Source of the DNA: Trichomonas vaginalis G3
Lineage: Eukaryota; Parabasalia; Trichomonadida; Trichomonadidae
NCBI RefSeq assembly: GCF_026262505.1
Contig: NC_067204.1
Span: forward strand, 5,923,797 to 5,987,796
Reading direction: 5' to 3'
Length of the DNA: 64,000 nt
Below are positions 12,742 through 21,808 of the stretch, one piece after another. The notes beneath the pieces were generated by a model. The model was given only the letters and a program-made list of their open reading frames with translations. It was not told the DNA's origin and ran no database searches. The stretch's first letter is position 1, and each line of letters opens with the position of its first letter. A program made the position numbers and the translations under genes.

Positions 12742-15270
12742 GTCTTGACAAATCATTTACACTCATGTTCGACAAAACATTTACGATGAAGAAGTCTTGA
12801 CAAATCATTTACGTTCATGTTTGACAAAACATTTACGTTCATTACGATGAAGAAGTTTCGACAAAACATATACGATGAAATCATGACAAATCATTTACGT
12901 TCATGTTTGATAAAGCATATACGATAAAATCATGACAAAACATTTACGATGAAATCATGACAAAACATATACGATGAAGTTTCGACAAAACATTTACGAT
13001 GAAGTTTTGACAAATCATTTACGTTCATGTTTGACAAATCATTTACGATGAAATCATGACAAATCATTTACGCTCATTACGATGAAAAATCATGACAAAA
13101 CATTTACGAAGAAATCATGACAAATCATTTACGATGAAGTTTCGACAAAACATTTACGATGAAGAAGTCTTGACAAATCATGTACGATGAAGTCATGACA
13201 AAACATTTACGATGAAGTTTCGACAAAACATTTACGATGAAGTTTTGACAAAACATTTACGATGAAGTTTCGACAAAACATGTACGATGAAGAAATCATG
13301 ACAAAACATTTACGTTCATGTTTGACAAAACATTTACGATGAAATCATGACAAATCATTTACGATGAAGAAATCATGACAAATTCATGACAAAACATTTA
13401 CGATGAAGAAGTCATGACAAAGTCTTGACAAAACATTTACGAAGAAGTCTTGACAAAAGCATTTACGATGAAGTCATGACAAATTCATGACAAAACATTC
13501 ACGAAGAAGTCTTGACAAAACATTTACGATGAAGAAGTCATGACAAAGTCTTGACAAAACATTTACGAAGAAGTCTTGACAAAACATTTACGAAGAAGTC
13601 TTGACAAAGTCTTGACAAAACATTCACGATGAAGTCATGACAAAGTCTTGACAAAACATTTACGAAGAAGTCTTGACAAAGTCTTGACAAAAGCATTCAC
13701 GATGAAATAATGACAAAGTCTTGACAAAACATTTACGATGAAATCTTGACAAAACATTTACGAAGAAGTCTTGACAAAGTCTTGACAAAGCATTCACGAT
13801 GAAATCTTGACAAAGTCTTGACAAAGCATTTACGAAGAAGTCTTGACAAAACATTTACGAAGAAGTCTTGACAAATTCATGACAAAGCATTCACGATGAA
13901 ATCTTGACAAAGTCTTGACAAAGCATTTACGAAGAAGTCTTGACAAAGTCTTGAGAAAACATTTACGAAGAAGTCTTGACAAATTCATGACAAAGCATTC
14001 ACGATGAAATCTTGACAAAGTCTTGACAAAGCATTCACGATGAAATCTTGACAAAGTCTTGACAAAACATTTACGAAGAAGTCTTGACAAAGTCTTGACA
14101 AAACATTCACGATGAAATCTTGACAAAAGCATTCACGATGAAATAATGACAAAGTCTTGACAAAACATTCACGATGAAGTCATGACAAAGTCTTGACAAA
14201 ACATTCACGAAGAAGTCTTGACAAATTCATGACAAAACATTTACGAAGAAGTCTTGACAAATTCATGACAAAACATTTACGAAGAAGTCTTGACAAAAGC
14301 ATTCACGATGAAATAATGACAAAGTCTTGACAAAACATTCACGATGAAGTCATGACAAAACATTTACGAAGAAGTCTTGACAAAGTCTTGACAAAACATT
14401 TACGAAGAAATCATGACAAAACATTTACGAAGAAGTCTTGACAAATTCATGACAAAACATTTACGAAGAAATCATGACAAAACATTTACGAAGAAGTCTT
14501 GACAAATTCATGACAAAACATTTACGAAGAAGTCTTGACAAAACATTTACGAAGAAGTCTTGACAAAGTCTTGACAAAACATTTACGAAGAAGTCTTGAC
14601 AAAACATTTACGAAGAAGTCTTGACAAAACATTTACGATGAAGTCATGACAAAAACATATACGTTCATGTTTGACAAAAACATATACGATGAAGAAGTTT
14701 CGACAAAACATGTACGCTCATTACGATGAAGAAGTTTCGACAAAACATGTACGATGAAGAAGTTTCGACAAAACATGTACGATGAAGAAATCATGACAAA
14801 ACATTTACGAAGAAGTTTCGACAAAACATATACGATGAAATCATGACAAATCATTTACGCTCATTACGATGAAGAAGTCATGACAAAACATATACGAAGA
14901 AGTCTTGACAAAACATTTACGATGAAGAAGTCATGACAAAACATATACGATTAAATCATGACAAAACATATACGATGAAGAAGTCATGACAAAACATATA
15001 CGATTAAATCATGACAAAACATATACGATTAAATCATGACAAAACATTTACGAAGAAGTCATGAGAAAACATGTACGATGAAATCATGACAAAACATTTA
15101 CGTTCATTACGATGAAATCTATGACAAAACATTTACGATGAAATCTATGACAAAACATATACGAAGAAGTCTTGACAAAACATTTACGATGAAGAAGTCA
15201 TGACAAAACATATACGATGAAGTAGTGTTGGAGTTTTGTGTTTGTTGTTAGTGAGAGAATAAATTAAATC

Positions 15271-15463
15271 ATGAACTTTGCCATGGTCTCTGTCCCTAGT
15301 AGTTTTCATTAAGTTCTGGAAAATAATGAAAGTCATGAACTTTGCCATGGTCTCTGTCCCTAGTAGTTTTCATTAAGTTCTGGAAAATAATGAAAGTCAT
15401 GAACTTTGCCATGGTCTCTGTCCCTAGTAGTTTTCATTAAGTTCTGGAAAATAATGAAAGTCA
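15271..15463. repeat. three tandem copies of a 64-bp unit
   Basis: A unit beginning 'atgaactttgccatggtctc' repeats exactly at 15,271, 15,335 and 15,399. A fourth, diverged copy of its core (tttgccacactctgtccctag) lies near 15,593. Each unit holds the CCATGG palindrome and a CTAG. No gene is seen. Confidence 0.9.
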
Positions 15464-15850
15464 TACTTTCTATCAGATGAAGCATGCAGATGAACATAAC
15501 GAAAGTTAGTGAGTTTGCCACGAGTTATGAATAAAATATTGGCATATTAGATGAGATAGCTGATGAAACAGATGAAGATAAATTAAATCTTGGACTTTGC
15601 CACACTCTGTCCCTAGTTCCTCAAAATCCTTGACAACGTTGCTTAGAAATTTTGGTTCAAAACCTCATCTGATTTTAATCTGTTATGCTACCTGTTAAGT
15701 TTCGCGAGATTATAAATGTCATGGAGTTATATAAAAAGGAGGGACAGCTAGGGACACTGGAAGTACTTGTAAGGCTATCTGTTAAGATTGCATGAAATAC
15801 TAAAAGTCATGAAATCCATTATCGCTGTGCTAGCTTCACCTTAGAGTAAA
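15464..15850. other. gene-free leader region before the 78-residue gene
   Basis: About 390 bp without a credible gene. It contains a degenerate copy of the upstream 64-bp unit and a 'ggagggacagctagggacac' stretch that echoes the 'gtccctagt' text in inverted form. It may hold the promoter of the gene at 15,851, whose ATG is preceded by 'ttagagtaaa'. Confidence 0.4.
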
Positions 15851-16087
15851 ATGACAAATAAAGTCACTGAAGCAATGAAACAAAAGTTTTTGGTAGAATA
15901 CATTAGATCAGGAACTATTCCAGAAGGTTTTTACATTCATACTATGAAGGATGGTAGAGTTCAGTTTAGAAAGATAAAGCAACCATTAGATAAAGAAGGA
16001 ATTTTGAGAAAGATTAAACTTCATGAGGACAACATTGCTGAACTTAAGAAGAAGTTAGAAGAGTTGGAGAAAGGAAGAGAGTTATAA
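15851..16087 (+). CDS. small coiled-coil protein, Maverick-associated
   Basis: 78 residues. The first half has a strand-like segment (IPEGFYIHTMKDGRVQFRK) and the second half is a charged heptad-type helix (LHEDNIAELKKKLEELEKG), probably a coiled coil for self-assembly. The N-terminal half aligns by eye with residues around NPNYKVTFHKNGTASISK in the 194-residue protein at 16,953, so the two may be paralogues. The last codons and the 3' flank match the 3' end of the gene at 54,023 in another frame, suggesting a recombination junction there. An AGATCT site follows 20 bp after the stop. Function unknown. Confidence 0.6.
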   Translation: MTNKVTEAMKQKFLVEYIRSGTIPEGFYIHTMKDGRVQFRKIKQPLDKEGILRKIKLHEDNIAELKKKLEELEKGREL

Positions 16088-16106
16088 AGCAATGAATTCA
16101 AGTGGG

Positions 16107-16152
16107 TGAAAAAAGAGGTGAAAAAAGAGGTGAGATCTCACCACTTCACCTA
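16107..16152 (-). repeat. AGATCT site between two genes
   Basis: Three GGTGA words, the palindrome GGTGAGATCTCACC, then two TCACC words and an AT-rich tail. It lies between the stop of the 78-residue gene and the T-rich leader of the 106-residue gene. Equivalent sites are at 30,173-30,221 and 53,979-54,015. Confidence 0.85.
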
Positions 16153-16246
16153 AATTTAAATGGATGTTTTCATACGTGTGAGGGTGGTGATATCATTTAT
16201 TTTTTATTTTATTTTTTAAAATTATTTTTATTTTATTTGGATGTAA

Positions 16247-16567
16247 ATGACGAAAACTATTGAGATAACAAACTACAACGGTCATGAGTTCAAGAATTTG
16301 TTCTTCGTTCCTCGTGAAAATACATTCTATCAGATACGAGGGAGAAAGGGTAAAGTTAGTTTGAGCGTTTATGAAGGAATGAAGAATGGAAAGTTTATAC
16401 AAGCATACGATACAAACGGTAAGCGTGTTTCATTAGCTTTGTCAAAACTTACTAACATTTATTTTGACAGTGATTTTGACCTATATGAAGAAGAAAGTGA
16501 GTCAGAAGAATATGAACTGTTATGTGAAGCACAGCAATGGGAGGAGTTGCAATACTTTTGTAAGTGA
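16247..16567 (+). CDS. 106-residue terminal gene of Maverick family 2
   Basis: Starts MTKTIEITNYNGHEF after a very T-rich leader and a TAAATG start context. Mostly beta-like N-terminal two-thirds (FYQIRGRKGKVSLSVY) and an acidic, helical tail rich in E, D and W. Four copies occur in the window, each the gene nearest a family 2 end and reading toward that end: here, 29,769-30,089, a partial copy inside 32,469-32,853, and 53,558-53,878. Conservation of length and sequence argues for a real gene. I do not recognise the family. Its position suggests a terminus-linked role, which is inference only. Confidence 0.8.
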   Translation: MTKTIEITNYNGHEFKNLFFVPRENTFYQIRGRKGKVSLSVYEGMKNGKFIQAYDTNGKRVSLALSKLTNIYFDSDFDLYEEESESEEYELLCEAQQWEELQYFCK

Positions 16568-16748
16568 GAACGTTTATTTTTTTACAGTAGTGAGGTGAAG
16601 TGGTTGACGGCTTTGTAAATATTTAAGGTTAAGTTAGTTTTTGCGTTCGTGTTGTAAAATATATGTTAACGGTTTTGTAAAGTGTCAAAACAGCTAAGTT
16701 GTGTACGGAGGCGCGCAGTGCCACCATACACGACTTAACCATACTAAC
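16568..16748. mobile_element. family 2 terminal sequence
   Basis: Shares, in reverse orientation, the text of 53,375-53,557 including the hairpin, a 'ttacaaaaccgttaacgtat'-like stretch and a T-rich or A-rich segment just downstream of the 106-residue gene. The common outer limit of all four copies is GTTAGTAT, which I take as the element terminus. Only one terminus of each element is visible, so the inverted repeat at the other end and the target duplication cannot be confirmed. Confidence 0.55.
16695..16737. repeat. terminal hairpin, stem variant 2
   Basis: An 18-bp near-perfect stem encloses the loop ACTGCGC (read on the minus strand). The loop and the adjoining GGC/GCC are the same as at 53,383, while the outer stem has an entirely different sequence but still pairs. 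Confidence 0.75.
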
Positions 16749-16780
16749 TTGGGGAATGTAAAGTTTTTTACTGAGATGAA

Positions 16781-16933
16781 ATGAACAATGCAGCATTGAG
16801 ACAAATAAGTTCAAGATGGATTTGTCGGCTTCCAGCAGTTACACCACGTGTTTGTCAAGTTCTTCCTATACCTCAGGAAGTTTTAGACCGACTTAAAAAA
16901 CAACAACAACCAGTTGAAAACAAACCAAACTAA
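16781..16933 (+). CDS. 50-residue protein, polymerase-side gene
   Basis: A short gene with several Arg and Trp residues in its first half (SSRWICRLPAVTPRVCQ) and a Lys/Gln tail (LKKQQQPVENKPN). The start is supported by its leader, 'tttttactgagatgaaATG', which is repeated exactly before the next gene at 16,953. Stop-to-start distance to that gene is 19 bp. Function unknown. It could be a small DNA-binding or virion component. Confidence 0.55.
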   Translation: MNNAALRQISSRWICRLPAVTPRVCQVLPIPQEVLDRLKKQQQPVENKPN

Positions 16934-16952
16934 AATTTTTTACTGAGATGAA

Positions 16953-17537
16953 ATGACCGAAGAAGTTGAAACGGTAGATTTGACACCACAAACAAAAAGT
17001 TCAGAACCATTGTCAAAACCCATCAAAGAACTTACAGATGAAGAGAAAAATTCAATAATAGAAAGTGCCAGGTCTGGAAATACAAACCCTAACTACAAAG
17101 TCACTTTTCATAAAAATGGAACGGCTAGTATCTCAAAAAAGAAACAGACTCTCACAAATAAAATATTGAAGTCTGAAGGAGCTTTCGAGACAACAGATGG
17201 AAAAGTTTACTTCACTGACCAACAGTTCATTATAGAACATCTCATTGACTTAGAGTCGAAATATTCTAAACTTTACAACAAACACAAAAAGTTGAAAGGA
17301 AAACAAAAACAAATGGCATATGATATTTATGAAGATGTTGACGACACAACTGTTCCTGCAAGTGAAGTAAAGTCAGAGGAACCGAAAAGTGACGAAAAAC
17401 CGATAGAAGAAGAAAAACCAAAAACTGAAGATAAACCAAAACCAAAGTTTAGTTTGGAAACTAAACCAAGTCAACCTTCATTAGCTGGTATGGGTTGGCG
17501 TCAAAGACTTATGGCAGCAGGCGGTTATGTTAAGTAA
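16953..17537 (+). CDS. 194-residue acidic/lysine-rich coiled-coil protein
   Basis: Starts MTEEVETVDLTPQ after the same leader as 16,781. Residues about 45-65 form a short beta-type module (NPNYKVTFHKNGTASISK). Residues about 95-120 are a helix with heptads (LIDLESKYSKLYNKHKKLKG). Residues about 130-175 are low-complexity E/K/P. The C-terminus is compact and basic (GMGWRQRLMAAGGYVK). It lies directly upstream of polymerase B, with the polymerase leader beginning inside the last codons. In protein-primed replicons the gene next to the polymerase is sometimes the terminal protein. That is a speculative option here, since nothing in the sequence proves a priming residue. Confidence 0.65.
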   Translation: MTEEVETVDLTPQTKSSEPLSKPIKELTDEEKNSIIESARSGNTNPNYKVTFHKNGTASISKKKQTLTNKILKSEGAFETTDGKVYFTDQQFIIEHLIDLESKYSKLYNKHKKLKGKQKQMAYDIYEDVDDTTVPASEVKSEEPKSDEKPIEEEKPKTEDKPKPKFSLETKPSQPSLAGMGWRQRLMAAGGYVK

Positions 17538-17568
17538 AGAAAAAAAATATTTTTTTATTTTTATAAAA

Positions 17569-19722
17569 ATGCCCCCATATAGAATGGATAGAAAGTCTGC
17601 TAGAATAAAAGCAGAGTTACAAAGATATGGTTGGAGAGTTTCGAAGAATTTTAAATATAGGAAGGGAAGACCCATAAAAGTCTATGACAAATTGTCTGGT
17701 CTTCGCTACGAAATGGATTTGGAAACAGCACGTGCCAATTATCCAAACAGACTAGAGAGGTTAGAAGAAGAACGTCTTATGGACATGCCTTTCGATGTTA
17801 GTGAACCTCAAGTTGAAGGACACGACGGCTTTGCCAGATTCTACTGGAAACATGACGAACAATTGCATCCTTTGAGAAGGAAAAAAGGTAGTGCAGAGGA
17901 TGGTCATGCTCCCATGGAAAGAACAAGATATGCATATGAAAAGTATCGTGAAGTTAGAAGTCAAATTACATCTGGTCGAACCTTTACAGTAAACTTTGAC
18001 GAAGGAAAGAACAAAGAAGGCTTCATGGGAGTACTTGCTGCCATACAAGACGGAAATAAGAAAGGACACAATCTCAGATTGACCATAACAGATTTGGATG
18101 GTCACATTTACTATGCACATGGCAATGAACAAACAGCCGCAAAACTTCTTGACGCTTTCAAGACTACAAAGAGAGAACAAATGGTTGACTCCGACTCAGA
18201 CATTTTGAATGCAATTGAAGGAATTGCAAGTGTCAAGTTCGAATGGTACCAACCTAACCCTCAAGCAGTCAGACAACATGCTGGATACTTCCCGTTCATA
18301 AATAAGTCTGACATTGACTTGACAAGGTATGGAATTTACAATTCAATTGAAACAATTGTCAATGAACCTTGCATTCTTACATGTCTCAGGAACTCTGGTC
18401 TTGTTACAGAAGAGAAGATGAAGTATCTTGAGTCATGTGTGAAGACAAGGTACATTCTCAGAGGTCAATTGGCAAAAATTGCACCGTTGGCAAATGTCAA
18501 TATCCGAGTCAACATACCTACAGCTAAAGGTTCTTCACATGACGACTATGTTGTTGAGTTCAATTTACCATGGTTGAAGATTGTAATTGTCCACAACCAC
18601 TTCATGTTGAACGAAAGTCTTACAAACCCATTGTTCGGAAAAGGCAAGTGCAACATTGTCAGAGCTGTAAACATTCTTTTCGAGAAAGGTTTGTTGGAAC
18701 CAATTCCAGATGACAAGCTGACAGAAACTTTTGTACCAAAAGACGAAACAAACTTTTCATTGTTAGCAAGACCAAAAGTTGTTCCAGACAAAGTTCTAGT
18801 ACAAAAGAAGTACACAATTCCACAAGGAGTTGGATTGTTCGGATACCAACCTGAACCAGAAGAACTTCCAATGAGGTTGCAAGAACTTCAAGATGCTATA
18901 AACAAACTTCCATTGAGACATCCAATTGACGTCAAATTGTATTGGAGAGCATCTGAGTTAGGTCAGAAGGTTTTATATGAAACAGGTTGCTTCGACGATG
19001 TTTATGAGATAACAGGAGAAGTTTCTCAGAAGATAAGAGACTCACTTGAATTTCCACAAACTGGACCAATTGGTTGCGACAAGTTCGACTCAAACGAAAA
19101 GATATACTATGTCGACCTTAACGCTGCGTACATGAGGTTTGTCCAATATATTCCGACTGGAATTCCAAACGAAGATGGTGAGTTCCCGGGAAGGAACTAT
19201 ACAGTTGGAAAAGTCATACAACAACTGTATGATATTAGGAAAGCTTCAAACCCCAAACTTGCAATGACACTCAAATTGCTTATGAATTCGACATGGGGAT
19301 ATTCCATTAAGAAACCTCAAGAGATGAAGAGTAAACATTATGAGAAGGTGGACAACTTTGTTGAAAGGTTTTCCCCTTTTGTTTTGAAGTACGAATTCAC
19401 TCAAGGTCAAAGTGGCTTAGTAACCACATTAAAACCTATTGTCGAACATTGGTCTTACCCTCAGTTCGCAAAGGCAGTCCTTGACAACTACAACAAATTC
19501 TTCTCCGAAGTCAAATCCAAAGTCAAGGTTTACTATGAGAACATTGACGCACTCATGACGAACGAAGAAGGATACAACAAACTCATTGAAATGGGTTTAG
19601 TCGGTGAGAAGATGGGCTGTTTTAAGCTAGATAAGGTATTTTCCGAAGTTCATGTCCTCTCCAAGCGTAAGTACTGGGGCATACTTGAAGACGGCACAGA
19701 AATAAAACATTGCATGAAATAA
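17569..19722 (+). CDS. family B DNA polymerase (protein-primed type), Maverick
   Basis: 717 residues from the ATG at 17,569, chosen because the T-rich leader with TAAAAATG sits immediately before it; an earlier in-frame ATG at 17,527 overlaps the previous gene. Palm motifs in order: motif A region around YVDLNAAYMRF (about residue 513), motif B LKLLMNSTWGYSIKK (about 569) and motif C VYYENIDALM (about 653). The end KRKYWGILEDG is typical of Polinton polymerases. Family members replicate linear element DNA from a terminal protein. The protein is clearly shorter than the usual family length, so treat it as a probably inactive fossil. Orthologues are absent from the other copies in the window. 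Confidence 0.85.
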   Translation: MPPYRMDRKSARIKAELQRYGWRVSKNFKYRKGRPIKVYDKLSGLRYEMDLETARANYPNRLERLEEERLMDMPFDVSEPQVEGHDGFARFYWKHDEQLHPLRRKKGSAEDGHAPMERTRYAYEKYREVRSQITSGRTFTVNFDEGKNKEGFMGVLAAIQDGNKKGHNLRLTITDLDGHIYYAHGNEQTAAKLLDAFKTTKREQMVDSDSDILNAIEGIASVKFEWYQPNPQAVRQHAGYFPFINKSDIDLTRYGIYNSIETIVNEPCILTCLRNSGLVTEEKMKYLESCVKTRYILRGQLAKIAPLANVNIRVNIPTAKGSSHDDYVVEFNLPWLKIVIVHNHFMLNESLTNPLFGKGKCNIVRAVNILFEKGLLEPIPDDKLTETFVPKDETNFSLLARPKVVPDKVLVQKKYTIPQGVGLFGYQPEPEELPMRLQELQDAINKLPLRHPIDVKLYWRASELGQKVLYETGCFDDVYEITGEVSQKIRDSLEFPQTGPIGCDKFDSNEKIYYVDLNAAYMRFVQYIPTGIPNEDGEFPGRNYTVGKVIQQLYDIRKASNPKLAMTLKLLMNSTWGYSIKKPQEMKSKHYEKVDNFVERFSPFVLKYEFTQGQSGLVTTLKPIVEHWSYPQFAKAVLDNYNKFFSEVKSKVKVYYENIDALMTNEEGYNKLIEMGLVGEKMGCFKLDKVFSEVHVLSKRKYWGILEDGTEIKHCMK

Positions 19723-19765
19723 AAAATTTATTTTAAAAAAGTGACATTTTTTTATTTTATTTGAA

Positions 19766-19870
19766 ATGTACGCTGAGTTTGTTGGAGAAGACCGTTGGGA
19801 AACTTGTTTGTTAGATGAGAAATATGAAATGGCATACCATTTTAAAACAATATATTTTTACATATATTAA
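19766..19870 (+). CDS. 34-residue peptide gene before the virion-like gene
   Basis: A short frame (MYAEFVGEDRWETCLLDEKY...) preceded by the T-rich leader 'tttttttattttatttgaaATG' typical of this element. Its stop codon abuts the next start as TAAATG. It is probably either a real micro-gene or the leader of the next gene. No family is recognised. Confidence 0.35.
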   Translation: MYAEFVGEDRWETCLLDEKYEMAYHFKTIYFYIY

Positions 19871-20731
19871 ATGCTTCAGGTTGAAAAACAAAGAACAAAA
19901 GTAGCAGATACAAAACCGTTAGACTATATCTTTACAAATGCTGGTAGGACTATTTCAGATGAAGAAATTTCATCCCGAGCATACAGGTTTGACTATCCAA
20001 TTCGTTGGCTTCAAAGTCCTTCAGATGCAAAGGCAATAGGATTTAGAAGAGTTTTGTTTTCAAATAGAACTAACGCATTTATGTTCGTAGTATATTTTCA
20101 TGGGCAGTATAAAGGTTCTGATGGTCTAATAGACAAATTTGACGAAATGAAAATCTTTACAGTTCGTTCAGACGAAAGTCTTGAGAAAACTCTAAATGAC
20201 TTTCAAACTCAAATGAACAAATATTATTGGGAATTTCAAGAAAAATACGACTCTTTACTAAATGGAACATACTATCTGAAACTAGAATATGACAAGATGA
20301 ACTCCACCGTTTCATTTCAAAAGATTGAAATTAACCCTCCAAGAGATACAGAGTTTTTATTTTGGGAAGTAGACAAACGTTCTTGGGCACAATTTCTTCG
20401 GTTACTAAACCAGAACGAACCATTACCACCAGATGGTCCATTTCAATTTATACTTCCACCAGCAGATTTGACAGTTTATAGAAACGTGTTTGACCCTCAA
20501 AATGTTATGTGTCATGCAAGTTTCAGTTCAAGCAACAATAGTTTTCTATGTATTGGTAAGGACTTTTATGACTTTGCTTCTAAATTCTACGAACCACCTA
20601 GTAACAGTTTCTCTGACTTTCAAGTTTGGTTCACAACAAATGGTGTGCAACATATTATTCCATTGTACTATGACTTTTATCTCGAATTGTCTTTCATATA
20701 TAACTACGGAAAAGTGCTGAAAAAGTATTGA
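19871..20731 (+). CDS. 286-residue virion-like protein, family 1 version
   Basis: Rich in aromatic beta-type segments (RAYRFDYPIRWLQ, FMFVVYFHGQYKG, FSDFQVWFTTNGVQ). It aligns by eye over its whole length with the product of the broken gene at 54,776-55,656 (and 30,982-31,860): both have a Y-x-YP-x-x-W motif followed by KAI-x-x-R, and near the end F/Y-Y-PP-x-x-SxxxF. In family 2 that gene sits among small virion-type genes, so a structural role is a reasonable inference. It is not the major capsid candidate, which is elsewhere (34,755). The start follows a TAAATG junction with the preceding peptide gene. Confidence 0.6.
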   Translation: MLQVEKQRTKVADTKPLDYIFTNAGRTISDEEISSRAYRFDYPIRWLQSPSDAKAIGFRRVLFSNRTNAFMFVVYFHGQYKGSDGLIDKFDEMKIFTVRSDESLEKTLNDFQTQMNKYYWEFQEKYDSLLNGTYYLKLEYDKMNSTVSFQKIEINPPRDTEFLFWEVDKRSWAQFLRLLNQNEPLPPDGPFQFILPPADLTVYRNVFDPQNVMCHASFSSSNNSFLCIGKDFYDFASKFYEPPSNSFSDFQVWFTTNGVQHIIPLYYDFYLELSFIYNYGKVLKKY

Positions 20732-21226
20732 AAAATAATGTTTATGTTAGCATGTTAGATCTAACACGTTTTCTAACCACTTTTCTAACATCGTAGAAAA
20801 CTCATGAAAACAATTTATTTTTGACACTTTCACAAAAAACATAAAAAAGTGAAGTTAAACGTTAAGGTTTACTGAGAAAGTTGTTCCCGGACCAAAAAAT
20901 ATAATTTAGGTGAAGAGGTGAGATCTCACCCGTTTTTTCACCTCATTTTTCACCCTCTTGAATTTTGTATAAAAAGCAACCGTCTGAATTCAGACTGTTG
21001 CTATATTCTTCACAAAATGCTTGTTTTGAGGTCGAGCCACTTTTGGCTCCACCGTATTCTTTCAACCAAAACTCATGAATTCAGCAAAAATAAAGTTTAG
21101 GTGAAGAGGTGAGATCTCACCCGTTTTTTCACCTGTTTTCTAACATCGTAGAAAACTCTCGAAAATCATGAATTTTATACAGAATTTCCTTAAGATAGAA
21201 AAAATAAAGTTAGTTTTATTTTATTT
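20732..21226. repeat. gene-free stretch with AGATCT sites and a shuffled remnant
   Basis: Contains three AGATCT sites (20,740-20,790; 20,906-20,955; 21,097-21,143), of the TGTTAG, GGTGAG and GGTGAG types. It also has a one-mismatch copy of the 24-bp GAATTC palindrome (20,977-21,000) and a rearranged piece of the 64-codon remnant of the satellite (about 21,008-21,075, minus strand). Near 21,184 begins the conserved upstream box GAATTTCCTTAAGATAG, seen before four other gene starts. Confidence 0.8.
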
Positions 21227-21461
21227 ATTCTTCATTTTTTTGTATGTAAGATATGATTTCAGGGATTTTTTTGACGAAGTGTCAAACTTCACTTCGTCAA
21301 AAATAACAGTTATATAATGAAAAAGTGAAAGTTATTCTTCATTTTTTTGTATGTAAGATATGATTTCAGGGATTTTTTTGACGAAGTGTCAAACTTCACT
21401 TCGTCAAAAATAACAGTTATATAATGAAAAAGTGAAAGTTATTCTTCATTTTTTTGTATTT
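21227..21461. repeat. 107-bp tandem repeat carrying a truncated gene start and a hairpin
   Basis: Two full units (starts 21,227 and 21,334) and a partial third at 21,441. Each contains 'gtatgtaagatATGATTTC', which resembles the start of the gene at 62,853, followed at once by a 14-bp hairpin stem TTTTTGACGAAGTG with loop TCAAACTT. The tandem therefore multiplies a leader-plus-hairpin unit rather than a gene. Confidence 0.85.
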
Positions 21462-21808
21462 GACGAGAATGTCGGGTAGATGGTTAGATCTAACACGTTT
21501 TCTAACCACTTTTCTAACATGGTCTAAAACTCTCGAAAATCATGAAATTTACACCAAAAAATAATGTTTATGTTAGAATGTTAGATCTAACACGTTTTCT
21601 AACATTTTTTCTAACATGGTCTAAAACTCTCGAAAATCATGAAATTTACACCAAAAAATAATGTTTAGGTGAAGAGGTGAGATCTCACCCGTTTTTTCAC
21701 CTGTTTTATAACATGGTCTAAAACTCTCGAAAATCTTGAATTTCCTTAAGATAGAAAAAATAAAGTTAGTTTTTTTTAAAAAATATTTTTTATTTTTATT
21801 GTAAGAAC
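21462..21808. repeat. three AGATCT sites and the leader of the 304-residue gene
   Basis: Sites at about 21,473-21,520 (GGTTAG left, TAACA right), 21,570-21,617 (TGTTAG) and 21,667-21,709 (GGTGAG), each followed by 'taaaactctcgaaaatc'. The block ends with the box GAATTTCCTTAAGATAG (21,738) and a very T-rich leader up to the ATG at 21,809. Confidence 0.8.

Larger units (their letters stand above)
7861..12745. repeat. 2.1-kb direct duplication inside the satellite
   Basis: A block starting near 7,861 is repeated almost exactly starting near 9,984, an offset of 2,123 bp. The open frame at 9,601-9,801 recurs unchanged at 11,724-11,924. A third, shorter copy begins near 12,116 and fades after the KilA-N fragment at about 12,741. 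Each block carries the same KilA-N fragment. Near identity over 2 kb of variable repeat points to a recent tandem duplication by unequal exchange, or to an assembly effect. Confidence 0.85.
1..15230. repeat. 15-kb satellite of interchangeable short words
   Basis: The whole stretch is built from units of roughly 22-30 bp. Each unit combines an opening word (TTTTGTCA, ATTTGTCA or CTTTGTCA), a middle word (TGACTTC, TGATTTC, AGACTTC, AAACTTC, often followed by TTC) and a closing word (ATCGTAAATG, TTCGTAAATG, ATCGTTTATG, CGTATATG, or the longer AACATGAACGTAAATG). Words recur in nearly free combination, so there is no fixed period. From 1 to about 4,500 the words read on the plus strand. From about 4,660 to 15,230 they read on the minus strand. 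GTCATGAC, an 8-bp palindrome, occurs in most units. Open frames in this stretch (for example those starting MFCQDF) are by-products of the repeat and are not genes. Confidence 0.95.
15231..16748. mobile_element. Maverick family 2, one terminal segment
   Basis: The right border at 16,748 is the same terminal sequence (reading inward GTTAGTAT on the minus strand) found at 29,588, 32,469 and 53,375. Inside it lie, in the same order as at 53,375 onward, the terminal hairpin, the 106-residue gene and an AGATCT site. After these the content differs from the other copies (gene 15,851-16,087 and tandem repeats). The left limit is uncertain, since the satellite may belong to the same element. It is a fossil segment with some intact-looking genes. 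Confidence 0.6.

Noticed and set aside
876-14854. Open frames such as MFCQDFFVNVLSR... as genes
   Set aside because: They are translations of the satellite words, appear in both arms as mirror images, and lack any non-repeat content.
1-15230. CRISPR array
   Set aside because: Repeats of 20-30 bp alternate, but there are no unique spacers of constant length, the words recombine freely, the strand flips at the palindrome centre, and the genome is eukaryotic.
16953-17537. Terminal protein gene (firm call)
   Set aside because: Position next to polymerase B is suggestive, but no motif supports it, so it is mentioned only as an option.
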